Source of the DNA: Acidobacteriota bacterium
GTDB taxonomy: Bacteria > Acidobacteriota > Vicinamibacteria > Vicinamibacterales > CAVVIG01
Direction: 5' to 3'
Length of the DNA: 11,575 nucleotides
NCBI GenBank assembly: GCA_003223775.1
Contig: QHWK01000564.1
Span: 1 to 11,575, forward strand
Shown: piece after piece, positions 1-6,744 of the stretch
Layout of the letters: every line of letters begins with the position of its first letter
Position numbering within the stretch: position 1 is the first letter of the stretch
Program-made: the position numbers and the translations under genes
The notes under the pieces: generated by a model
Seen by the model: only the letters and a program-made list of their open reading frames with translations
Databases searched by the model: none
What the model was told of the DNA's origin: nothing

Positions 1-440
1 ACTACATGATTGCGAGCGACACGCGCTTCAAGGCGGGCACGAGCGGCGCCGGGACGGCGTTCACCGTCTCCTTCTACGGCACCGATCAGTACATCATCCA
101 GTACGACTACGAAATCGGCCCGCCGTGGGATCCGAAGGCGTGGGAGACCTACCAGAAACTGTCGTATCCGTTCCTGCACGCCGACCGCATCAAGACGCCG
201 ACGCTCTTCCTCGGCGGCGAGAAGGACTTCAACGTGCCGGTGCAGGGCGGCCAGCAGATGTATCAGGCGCTGCGCAGCCTCGGCGTCGACACACAGCTCG
301 TGATTTACCCGAACGAGTTCCACGGCATCACGCGCCCGAGCTACGTCCGCGATCGCTACGAGCGGTACCTCGCGTGGTACGACAGGTACATCAACGGCAA
401 GAAACCGTCGACCCCGACCACGGCGCAAGAGAACAAGTAA
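1..440 (+). CDS. S9 family (prolyl oligopeptidase-like) serine peptidase, C-terminal part
   Basis: Only the last ~145 codons are present; the gene enters from the left edge, and the Met at position 6 is internal. The fragment is the end of the alpha/beta-hydrolase domain of an S9 peptidase, which usually has an N-terminal beta-propeller and cleaves oligopeptides, often after export. Counting from the Met at 6, the stretch SDTRFKAGTSGAG is the typical segment after the nucleophile elbow. GGEKDFNVP holds the catalytic Asp (residue 74, bases 225-227) and NEFHGI holds the catalytic His (residue 106, bases 321-323). The Ser of the GxSxGG elbow lies outside the window. The tail after WYDRYI is a short polar Pro/Thr-rich extension. 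A 120-base gap separates it from the next gene, so shared transcription is uncertain. Family assignment is firm; substrate and exact subfamily cannot be given. Confidence 0.9.
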   Translation, partial: YMIASDTRFKAGTSGAGTAFTVSFYGTDQYIIQYDYEIGPPWDPKAWETYQKLSYPFLHADRIKTPTLFLGGEKDFNVPVQGGQQMYQALRSLGVDTQLVIYPNEFHGITRPSYVRDRYERYLAWYDRYINGKKPSTPTTAQENK

Positions 441-560
441 GGCGAATCGCGGCCCTTTTCGGCGCAGCGTGTCCTCCAGTTCGAGACTGTCCGGTCTCAA
501 TTTGTCACACCCGGCGCGGCGGCTTCGGGGATAATCTTGCCCCTCGAAAGCGGCCACACC
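441..560 (+). promoter_or_regulatory. intergenic region with a weak candidate promoter for the 561-4887 operon
   Basis: This is the only sizeable gap before the three-gene cluster, so a promoter is expected here. GATAAT at 530-535 resembles a sigma70 -10 box. The best upstream -35-like match, TTGTCA at 502-507, is 22 bases away, which is longer than the usual 16-18, so the pair is unconvincing. A short inverted repeat, GAGAC at 483-487 and GTCTC at 494-498 with a 6-base loop, lies just upstream. It could be an operator half-site pair or a weak terminator for the peptidase gene. The Shine-Dalgarno for the ATG at 561 is poor (GAAAG at 545-549). Confidence 0.3.
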
Positions 561-2405
561 ATGAGAGTGCACCGATCGCTGACGCCGGCCGCCGTTGCGT
601 GTCTTGCCGCTGCCGCCTGGCTCGCAGCCGTTCGCGCAGCGCCGCCCGGGGCGGACGACTGCTTCGTCTACGTCGGCAGCTACACGGATCCGCCTTCGAC
701 CTCGAAAGGCATTTACGGCTGGCGGTTCTCGCCGGCGAGCGGCGCCGTCGCGCCGCTGGGCCTCGTCGCGCCGACGGTGAACCCTGCATACGTGCACGCG
801 ACGCCAGACGGGAAGTTCCTGTTCGCCACGAACTGGCAGACAGCCGACGCGGCGAAGGCGGATACTGTGAGCGCGTACGCCGTCGACGCGAAGACCGGAG
901 CGCTGACGCTGCTGAATAAGGCGAGCGCCGGTGGAGGCCTCCCGAATCAGGTCGTCGTCGATCCGCGCGGCACGTTCGCGGCGGTGACGAACTACGGGTT
1001 TCGTACCACGGATCTGGATCGCAACAACTCGTCGTTCGCCGCGCTGAAGATTCGGCCGGACGGCACGCTGGGCGATCCGGTGTACGTGGACCACCACGCC
1101 GGCCCGGCATCGAGTCCGCGTCAGACGACCGGCGCGCACACGCATGGCGTGGTGTTCACGAAAGACGACCGGTTCGCGTTCGTCGCCGAGCTCGGCCTCG
1201 ATCGCATCTATACCTACCGCGTCGATCCAACGAAGCCTGCGCTCACACCCTCTACTCCGCCTTTTGTCGCGGTGAGCGCCGGCTCGGGGCCGCGTCGGCT
1301 GGTGTTGAGCCCGAACGACAGGTTTCTCTACGTGAACCATGAAACCGATTCACAGGTGAGCGTCTTCAGCGTCAACGACGGGCGGCTGAACGAGATTCAG
1401 CAGATTTCGACGCTGCCCGCCGGCTTCACCGGCCGGAATACGACCGCCGAGATCCAAATCGACAAAGCCGGGCGCTTCCTCTACGTGTCGAACCGTGGCG
1501 CAGACACGATCGCCATGTTCGCGGTCGATCCGGCGGAAGGCACATTGACGCTGGGCGAGTTCTTTCCGGCGCTGGGCCGTACGCCTCGCAACCTCACGAT
1601 CGATCCGAGCGGGCGATACCTGTTCGTCTCGAACCAGAGCTCGAACAACGTCGTCGTCTTCGCCATCGATGCCGCGACCGGCAGGCTGACGCCTACCGGG
1701 GCGGAGTTGAAGATCGATCAACCCGCGTCGGTGTTGTTCGTGAACGCAGCCACGGCGGCGTCCCGGCAGATCACCTGGACGTTCGATCGCCTGGATACGA
1801 TCGGCGGCGCGAAGACCACGGTCGAAGGTCATCCCAGGCTCATCGACACTCCGGTCGGCAAGGCCATCGCATTCGACGGCGTTGGCGATTCACTCCTCAT
1901 CGAGCAGCATCCGCTTGCCGGCGCAGACACGTTTACGTTCGAGGCGATTTTCAGACCCGATGGCGGCGCGACCCAGCAGCGGTGGTTCCACCTCGCGGAG
2001 ATCGATCCGAAGACCGGCCTCGCGACGAGCGTCGAGAAGACGACGTCGGAGCCGAACTCGCGGTTGCTGTTCGAGATTCGCGTCGTCGACGGGAATCAGT
2101 GGTATCTGGACGCGTTCATGAACGGGCCTGGGTACAGCAAGGCGTTGATGTTCGCGGACAAGCTTCATCCGATCGGACGGTGGTATCACGTCGCGCAGGT
2201 CTACGACGGCAGGTGGTACCGCAGTTACGTGAACGGCGAACTGCAGGGTGAGGCCGAAGTCGCGTTCAAGCCGCAGGCGCCGGGACGCGCCTCGGTCGGC
2301 GTCCGGATGAACAAGGTCAACTACTTCCGCGGCGCGGTCGCGAAGGCGCGATTCACGCCTTCTGCGCTGCCGGCGGCCGAGTTCATGACGGTGTCAGGGA
2401 AGTAA
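561..2405 (+). CDS. secreted lactonase-family seven-bladed beta-propeller fused to a C-terminal LamG (jelly-roll) domain
   Basis: A 614-residue protein from the ATG at 561. A TTG eight codons upstream (537) is also in frame, but the ATG puts a clean signal peptide first: MRVHR, then an Ala/Leu-rich core to about residue 26 ending AVRA. Residues ~34-395 form a propeller of the lactonase/6-phosphogluconolactonase-like family (PF10282 type). Hallmarks are VYVGSYT (37-42), HTHGVVFTKDDRFAFVAELG (193-212), GSGPRRLVLSPNDRFLYV (241-258), AEIQIDKAGRFLYVSNRG (296-313) and TPRNLTIDPSGRYLFVSNQ (341-359). Residues ~403-607 look like a concanavalin/LamG-like domain, with AIAFDGVGDSLLIE, WYHVAQVYDG and YVNGE. 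Family members hydrolyse sugar lactones or act on muconate-type lactones; this substrate is unknown. The signal peptide puts it outside the cytoplasm, so it is not the pentose-phosphate Pgl. It heads a cluster with a PQQ-type dehydrogenase and a cytochrome c, fitting hydrolysis of a lactone made in the periplasm (inference). LamG may bind glycan. Confidence 0.88.
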   Translation: MRVHRSLTPAAVACLAAAAWLAAVRAAPPGADDCFVYVGSYTDPPSTSKGIYGWRFSPASGAVAPLGLVAPTVNPAYVHATPDGKFLFATNWQTADAAKADTVSAYAVDAKTGALTLLNKASAGGGLPNQVVVDPRGTFAAVTNYGFRTTDLDRNNSSFAALKIRPDGTLGDPVYVDHHAGPASSPRQTTGAHTHGVVFTKDDRFAFVAELGLDRIYTYRVDPTKPALTPSTPPFVAVSAGSGPRRLVLSPNDRFLYVNHETDSQVSVFSVNDGRLNEIQQISTLPAGFTGRNTTAEIQIDKAGRFLYVSNRGADTIAMFAVDPAEGTLTLGEFFPALGRTPRNLTIDPSGRYLFVSNQSSNNVVVFAIDAATGRLTPTGAELKIDQPASVLFVNAATAASRQITWTFDRLDTIGGAKTTVEGHPRLIDTPVGKAIAFDGVGDSLLIEQHPLAGADTFTFEAIFRPDGGATQQRWFHLAEIDPKTGLATSVEKTTSEPNSRLLFEIRVVDGNQWYLDAFMNGPGYSKALMFADKLHPIGRWYHVAQVYDGRWYRSYVNGELQGEAEVAFKPQAPGRASVGVRMNKVNYFRGAVAKARFTPSALPAAEFMTVSGK

Positions 2406-2425
2406 GATTCGAATTTGCGACGTCT

Positions 2426-2430
2426 GGAGA
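2426..2430 (+). promoter_or_regulatory. Shine-Dalgarno GGAGA deciding a GTG start for PQQ-1
   Basis: GGAGA sits 5 bases before the GTG at 2436. An in-frame TTG at 2415 would place the start upstream of this site and add seven residues (MRRLEIC) before the signal peptide. The GTG start gives a conventional Sec signal beginning (V/M)PKKPLVLFGL. The nearby ATG at 2432 is out of frame. Confidence 0.65.
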
Positions 2431-2435
2431 TATGT

Positions 2436-3995
2436 GTGCCTAAGAAGCCTCTCGTGCTGTTCGGGCTGATGTGTGTCGGCTTGTGCGGTTCACCCGCAGC
2501 ACAAGTCCCGACGCCCGATCAGGCGTTGATCAGTCCGGATGCGAAGGACTGGGTCACCTACGGCGGCTCGTACACGTCTCAGCGCTATTCGCCGCTGAAA
2601 CAGGTCACGACTGCCAACGCGTCGCGGCTCGAAGCGAAGTGGGTGTATCACGTCGACGGCACGACCGAGCTGGAGCCGACGCCGATCGTGGCGAACGGCG
2701 TCATGTACATCTCCGGATTCAATCGCATCGACGCGCTCGATGCGCGTACGGGCAATATCATCTGGAAGTACCAGCGCCAGCCGCCTGCCGCGGCGAGACA
2801 ACGCGGCACGGCGATCTACGGCGACAAGGTCTATCTGGCGACGTCGGACAGTCATCTGGTCGCGCTCGACGCGCGCACCGGCGGCGTCCGTTGGGACGTG
2901 AAGTCGGAAGGCGGATTCACCATCAGCGGCGGCGCGCCGCTGGTCGCCGACGGAAAGGTGATCGTCTGCGGCAACCGGCCGCATGGCTTCATTCAGGCCT
3001 ACGACGCGGAGAGCGGGAAATATGCCTGGACCTGGTCGGCCGTGCCGACCGCGCCGGAGGATCCGGCCTTCGCGACGTGGGGCGGCGGCACTCCGGCGGG
3101 CGCGCCCATCTGGGTGAGCGGTTCGTACGATCCCGAACTGAACCTGATCTACTACGGCACCGGCCAACCGGATCCGCAATGGACGGGAATCGCGCGGCCT
3201 GGCGACAACTTGTACAGCGACTCGATCGTCGCGCTCGACGTGAAGACGGGAAAGCTGACGTGGCATTTCCAGAACACGCCGCACGACGTCCATGATTGGG
3301 ATTCGCTGGAGTCGCCGGTGCTCGTTGACGCCACGTACCGGGGCCGGCCGCGCAAGCTGCTGCTGCAGGCGAACCGCAACGGGTTCTACTACATCCTCGA
3401 TCGTGTCACCGGCGAGTTCCTGCAGGGGACGCCGTTCGTCGACAAGTTGGACTGGGCGACCGGGCTCGACGGCAAGGGCCGCCCGCTCGTCGCACCCGGA
3501 CACGAACCAACCGTCAAGGGCGCCGTGACCTGTCCGTCGACTGCAGGCGCGACGAACTGGCCGCCTCCGACGTATAGCCGCGACACAGGCTATCTCTACG
3601 TGGTCGTCGCCGAAGGATGCGGTATCAATGTGATCACGTCGAGCACCGTGCCCGATTCGGGGACCGGTTATTACGAGAGCCCGCACGCGCCGTGGCAGGC
3701 GTATGTGCGCGCGATCGATGCGCTCACCGGCAAGCGCATGTGGGAGTACAAAGCCATCCGGTCGAACCATTACGGCCCCGGGTTGTTGTCGACCGCCGGC
3801 GGGATCGTCTTTGCTCCCGAGCAGATCAGCCAGGTCAGCGTCCTCGACGCGAAAACCGGGAAGTCACTGTGGCACTTCAACACGGGCGACGTGATTACCG
3901 CCGCGCCGGTCACCTACAGCGTCGACGGCGAACAGTTTTTCGCAATCGCGTCAGGAACAAACGTGTTCGCCTTTGGCTTGTTCGATGGCCGGTAG
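2436..3995 (+). CDS. secreted PQQ-type eight-bladed propeller dehydrogenase with altered cofactor site (PQQ-1)
   Basis: A 519-residue protein from the GTG at 2436, with a Sec signal peptide ending near GSPAAQ (about residue 23). It belongs to the PQQ-dependent alcohol/methanol dehydrogenase-like propeller family. Landmarks are WVTYGGSYTSQRYSPL near the N-terminus, repeated blade motifs such as LVALDARTGGVRW and IVALDVKTGKLTWHF, NRNGFYYILDR, TNWPPPTYSRDTGYLYV (373-389) and a closing blade ending AFGLFDGR. The catalytic Asp position is kept (D287, bases 3294-3296), with a second Asp two residues on (D289). Other cofactor residues are not canonical. The vicinal Cys-Cys is absent (PPAAARQRGTAIYG). 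The segment that should carry the metal-ligand Glu reads VIVCGNRPHGFIQAYD, about four residues shorter than in PQQ-2. The usual GTGN Asn is Gln (Q244, bases 3165-3167). It has no fused cytochrome domain; a diheme cytochrome gene starts 10 bases downstream and is the likely electron acceptor. Substrate unknown: it could be a divergent active enzyme, an enzyme with another metal mode, or a non-catalytic propeller. Confidence 0.88.
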   Translation: MPKKPLVLFGLMCVGLCGSPAAQVPTPDQALISPDAKDWVTYGGSYTSQRYSPLKQVTTANASRLEAKWVYHVDGTTELEPTPIVANGVMYISGFNRIDALDARTGNIIWKYQRQPPAAARQRGTAIYGDKVYLATSDSHLVALDARTGGVRWDVKSEGGFTISGGAPLVADGKVIVCGNRPHGFIQAYDAESGKYAWTWSAVPTAPEDPAFATWGGGTPAGAPIWVSGSYDPELNLIYYGTGQPDPQWTGIARPGDNLYSDSIVALDVKTGKLTWHFQNTPHDVHDWDSLESPVLVDATYRGRPRKLLLQANRNGFYYILDRVTGEFLQGTPFVDKLDWATGLDGKGRPLVAPGHEPTVKGAVTCPSTAGATNWPPPTYSRDTGYLYVVVAEGCGINVITSSTVPDSGTGYYESPHAPWQAYVRAIDALTGKRMWEYKAIRSNHYGPGLLSTAGGIVFAPEQISQVSVLDAKTGKSLWHFNTGDVITAAPVTYSVDGEQFFAIASGTNVFAFGLFDGR

Positions 3996-3998
3996 GAG
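3994..3998 (+). promoter_or_regulatory. Shine-Dalgarno AGGAG overlapping the PQQ-1 stop codon
   Basis: AGGAG overlaps the TAG stop of PQQ-1 (3993-3995) and stands 7 bases before the ATG at 4006. It selects 4006 over an upstream in-frame ATG at 3973, which lies inside PQQ-1 and would precede the signal peptide with 11 charged residues. The overlap suggests translational coupling of dehydrogenase and cytochrome. Confidence 0.75.
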
Positions 3999-4005
3999 AC
4001 CGCGT

Positions 4006-4887
4006 ATGAAAGCCGCTCGTTCGTTTGCCGGGTTACTCCTGTGCGCCGTCGCGCCGCTGCTCGCCCAGCGCGGCGCCCCGCCCGGCCCTGCCAATCCGTT
4101 TCTTGGCAAGACTGAGGCTGTGGCCGAAGGCGAGACCCTGTACAACCAGCATTGCACGAAGTGCCACGGCGCCGGCGGTGGCGGCGGAGACATCGGACCG
4201 GCGATCGTATCCGCCGACCGCCTCGACATCGGGGTATCGGACGCGCAGACGTTCAACATCATCAAGAACGGCGTCGCGGGCACGCCGATGTCGCCCCAGC
4301 GGTTGCCGGAGGCGGACATCTGGAAGGTGGTCACCTACATTCACACGCTGCGCGGGACGGCGATCGACAACCCGCTTCCCGGCGACGTCGCGCACGGCGA
4401 ACAGGTCTTCTGGGGCAAGGGTCAGTGCGGCACCTGCCACATGATGAGCGGTAGAGGCGGGCTGACGGCACCCGATCTGTCGAACATCGCCGGAACTCGA
4501 AAAGCCCGCTCCATCTCCGATGCGCTCACGAAGCAGCAGCATCGTGTGTATGGGAGCGGCGGCGCACATCTGCAGGCGCTGCCCGTGATGGACTCCTACT
4601 TGCCGGTGTACGTCACGACGGCGGACGGCAAGATCATCGAGGGCGTGCTCCTGAATGAAGACGGCTATTCGCTGCAGATGATCGGGAACGACAATCAACT
4701 GCATCTGTTCGATCGAGCCAAGCTCCGCCGCGTCGTCGTCGAGCCAAGAAGCCTGATGCCGACCGATTACGACAAGCGGCTTACGCCCGACGAGTTCAAA
4801 GACTTGCTGGCGTTCCTGACCCGGCAGGGCCGGCCCGCGCCGCCTCCAGCACGCCGCGGCGGGCCGCCAGAGCCGCAGGAGCCGTAA
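4006..4887 (+). CDS. secreted diheme cytochrome c with a C-terminal Pirellula/Verrucomicrobium-type heme-binding domain
   Basis: A 293-residue protein from the ATG at 4006. The signal peptide is MKAARSFAGLLLCAVAPLLAQ, followed by a Pro/Gly linker. The first cytochrome c domain (about 38-118) has CTKCH (C50, C53, H54) followed by a Gly-rich loop, and probable distal Met95 in GTPMSP. The second domain (about 128-275) has CGTCH (C141, C144, H145). It also has an unusually long beta-rich insert (VYVTTADGKIIEGVLLNEDG) before the probable distal Met251 in SLMPTDYD, then LTPDEFKDLLAFL. That insert-plus-SLMP pattern matches the putative heme-binding domain described from Pirellula and Verrucomicrobium (TIGR02603 type). 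A Pro-rich tail ends the protein. Each site needs only one covalent c-type heme, so two hemes are expected in the periplasm. Position 10 bases after PQQ-1 makes it the likely electron acceptor or relay for a PQQ dehydrogenase. It is convergent with PQQ-2, with 27 bases between stop codons. Confidence 0.92.
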   Translation: MKAARSFAGLLLCAVAPLLAQRGAPPGPANPFLGKTEAVAEGETLYNQHCTKCHGAGGGGGDIGPAIVSADRLDIGVSDAQTFNIIKNGVAGTPMSPQRLPEADIWKVVTYIHTLRGTAIDNPLPGDVAHGEQVFWGKGQCGTCHMMSGRGGLTAPDLSNIAGTRKARSISDALTKQQHRVYGSGGAHLQALPVMDSYLPVYVTTADGKIIEGVLLNEDGYSLQMIGNDNQLHLFDRAKLRRVVVEPRSLMPTDYDKRLTPDEFKDLLAFLTRQGRPAPPPARRGGPPEPQEP

Positions 4888-4914
4888 CGATCGGACGGGA
4901 GTCATGATGCCGGT

Positions 4915-6744
4915 CTACTCGCGGCCGCCCGATGCGTTGTTGCTATCCAGGACGAACGAAAACAGCTTCGGTGAAGACACCGCCGTCGACGAGGGAGATG
5001 TCGCGGGACTCGATCCGCGACCCGCGGCAGTCGAAGTTGGAGGCTGGCCGACACCACCCATGAACGCCACGTATTGCTTGCCGTCGACCAGATACGTGAT
5101 GGGCGGTCCCATACCAGTGTGCGTCTCGGTTTGAAGTTCGAAAAGCTTCTTGCCGTTCCCGGCGTCGTAGGCGATGAAGCGTCCATCCGGAACAACCTGA
5201 AACACCAGATTTCCAGCGGTCGTGAGGGTGCCGCCGAAGCGGGCGCCTCCTGCCGGGGCGCGCCATCGCTCGGTTTGCGTCACGGGATCCCACGCCAGCA
5301 ACACGGTTCGTTGCCCGTCCACCGCCGGCGGTCCGATTGCCGGCGGTCTGGGACGCGTCGGAGTCGCGCCGCGCGCAAGGCCCTCGTTGTGTCTGCCGGG
5401 TTGGTATGTGAAGTCGGGGTTCACGGCGTAGTTGGAGCCGCCGTCGATCGTGGCGGTAAAGTAGACGAGCCCGGTATTCGGATTGAAGGACATCGTGCTC
5501 GAGGCGTGGGCTCCTACCTGGTTCGGGAACAACTCGACGGCGTCGCGGCCGTATTCCGCTTCGGGATTGACAATCGGACGGCCGGTGCCAGGCTCCAGTC
5601 CTTTTGCCCACGTCACCCGTGCGAAGGGTTGACCTGAAATGAACGCGCCCGTCAGCCGATCGAGCACATAGAAGAAGCCGTTCTTGCTCGCCTGCATGAT
5701 GACCTTGCGCGGCTTCCCGTTGATCGTCAGGTTCGCAAGCGTCAGTTGCTGCGTGCTGTCGAAGTCCCAGGAATCGCCGGGCACCGGCTGGAAGTACCAC
5801 ACCATCGCTCCGGTGTCGGGGCGAACCGCGAGAATCGAGCACACGTACAGGTTGTCCTTGTTTTCTCTTTCCGGTTTTGCTCCGGGCGAACGCAGCGATT
5901 GCGGCCAGGGCGCACCGTTGCCGGTGCCCACATAAATGAGATCCAGTTCCGGGTCGTACGCCATGCCATCCCACACCGTCGCTCCACCGCCTCGCTTCCA
6001 CCAGTCGCCGCTCCACGTGGCGGCGGCTTTCTTCAGCGCTGGATTTTCGAACGGCTTGCCGGGATCGCCGGGTACCGTATAGAACCGCCAGGCGCGCCGC
6101 CCGGTCATCGCGTCGTAGGCGTCGAAGAATCCGCGAACGGCGTACTCTCCACCGCTGGCCCCGATAACCACCTTGCCTTTGGCGATGCGCGGCGCCATCG
6201 TGAGCGTGTAGTCATCCTGAGGAAACGCGACGCGCGTCTCCCAGACGACCTTGCCGGTGTCGGCATCCAGCGCGTCGAGCCGTCCATCGATGATCGGCGC
6301 GATGATCATGTTCTTGTAGAGAGCCATGCCCCGATTCACGACGCCGCAGCAGACTTTCGGCCGCACCGCGGTCTGGTTCACTTCCGGGTCCCAGCGCCAG
6401 CGCTCCTTGCCGGTGCGCGCATCGACCGCGAACACGACGCTCCAGTTGGTGATTCCGTAGATCGTTCCGTTCCAGACGAGCGGCGTCGCGAGTTGCCCAC
6501 CGCCGGAAGACGCCAGCTCGTAGGCCCATCCCAGTCGGAGCCGGTCGACGTTGGCCGTGGTGATGTGTTTCAGCGGGCTGTATCGCGTCTCGGCGAGATC
6601 GAGGCCGTTGGTCAGCCACTCCGCGCCACCCGCGCCGGCGTGCCGCAACGCCGCGTCGTCGACGACGGGTGTTTGCGCCGACGCAAGGCACGCCAGCAGC
6701 CCGCCCGCTATCACACCGATGACTGCGAAACGTCGAACGCTCAT
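4915..6744 (-). CDS. secreted PQQ-dependent alcohol dehydrogenase-like protein with canonical metal site and Asp-x-Asp signature (PQQ-2)
   Basis: A 609-residue protein read leftward from the ATG at 6744-6742. The frame is open further upstream, but this ATG begins a clear signal peptide (MSVRRFAVIGVIAGGLLACL, cleavage near ASAQ). It is a PQQ-ADH-type eight-bladed propeller: GLDLAETRYSPLKHITTANV, FAVDARTGKERWRW, KNGFFYVLDRLTGAF and FGGTLTTAGNLVFQ. Visible cofactor residues are vicinal C132-C133 (6351-6346), metal-ligand Glu200 in GASGGEYAVRGFF, Asn276 in YVGTGNGAPW, catalytic Asp327 and Asp329 in PGDSWDFDST. An Asp two residues after the catalytic Asp is the pattern described for lanthanide-dependent XoxF/ExaF-type enzymes, so a lanthanide may be used (inference). 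The motif usually reading GAHNW near residue 411 is GAHAS here. A Ser/Pro/Thr-rich stretch (about 567-592) interrupts the closing blade before KLFSFVLD. No heme motif is present, so an external acceptor is needed; the adjacent diheme cytochrome is a candidate. Substrate unknown, probably an alcohol or aldehyde. Confidence 0.92.
   Translation of the reverse strand: MSVRRFAVIGVIAGGLLACLASAQTPVVDDAALRHAGAGGAEWLTNGLDLAETRYSPLKHITTANVDRLRLGWAYELASSGGGQLATPLVWNGTIYGITNWSVVFAVDARTGKERWRWDPEVNQTAVRPKVCCGVVNRGMALYKNMIIAPIIDGRLDALDADTGKVVWETRVAFPQDDYTLTMAPRIAKGKVVIGASGGEYAVRGFFDAYDAMTGRRAWRFYTVPGDPGKPFENPALKKAAATWSGDWWKRGGGATVWDGMAYDPELDLIYVGTGNGAPWPQSLRSPGAKPERENKDNLYVCSILAVRPDTGAMVWYFQPVPGDSWDFDSTQQLTLANLTINGKPRKVIMQASKNGFFYVLDRLTGAFISGQPFARVTWAKGLEPGTGRPIVNPEAEYGRDAVELFPNQVGAHASSTMSFNPNTGLVYFTATIDGGSNYAVNPDFTYQPGRHNEGLARGATPTRPRPPAIGPPAVDGQRTVLLAWDPVTQTERWRAPAGGARFGGTLTTAGNLVFQVVPDGRFIAYDAGNGKKLFELQTETHTGMGPPITYLVDGKQYVAFMGGVGQPPTSTAAGRGSSPATSPSSTAVSSPKLFSFVLDSNNASGGRE

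Noticed and set aside
502..535. A standard sigma70 promoter TTGTCA/GATAAT
   Set aside because: The 22-base spacer is too long for a confident pair, so only the -10-like box is mentioned, with low confidence.
537..560. TTG at 537 as the start of the lactonase-LamG gene
   Set aside because: The ATG at 561 begins directly with a signal peptide, whereas the TTG would add eight residues before it and lacks a ribosome-binding site.
2490..3770. A 426-codon minus-strand open frame opposite PQQ-1
   Set aside because: It is antisense to a clear propeller gene, its composition is biased to Arg/Asp/Val, and there is no start context or motif.
4888..4914. An intrinsic terminator between the convergent cytochrome and PQQ-2 genes
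   Set aside because: The 27-base gap shows no stable stem-loop and no T-run on either strand.
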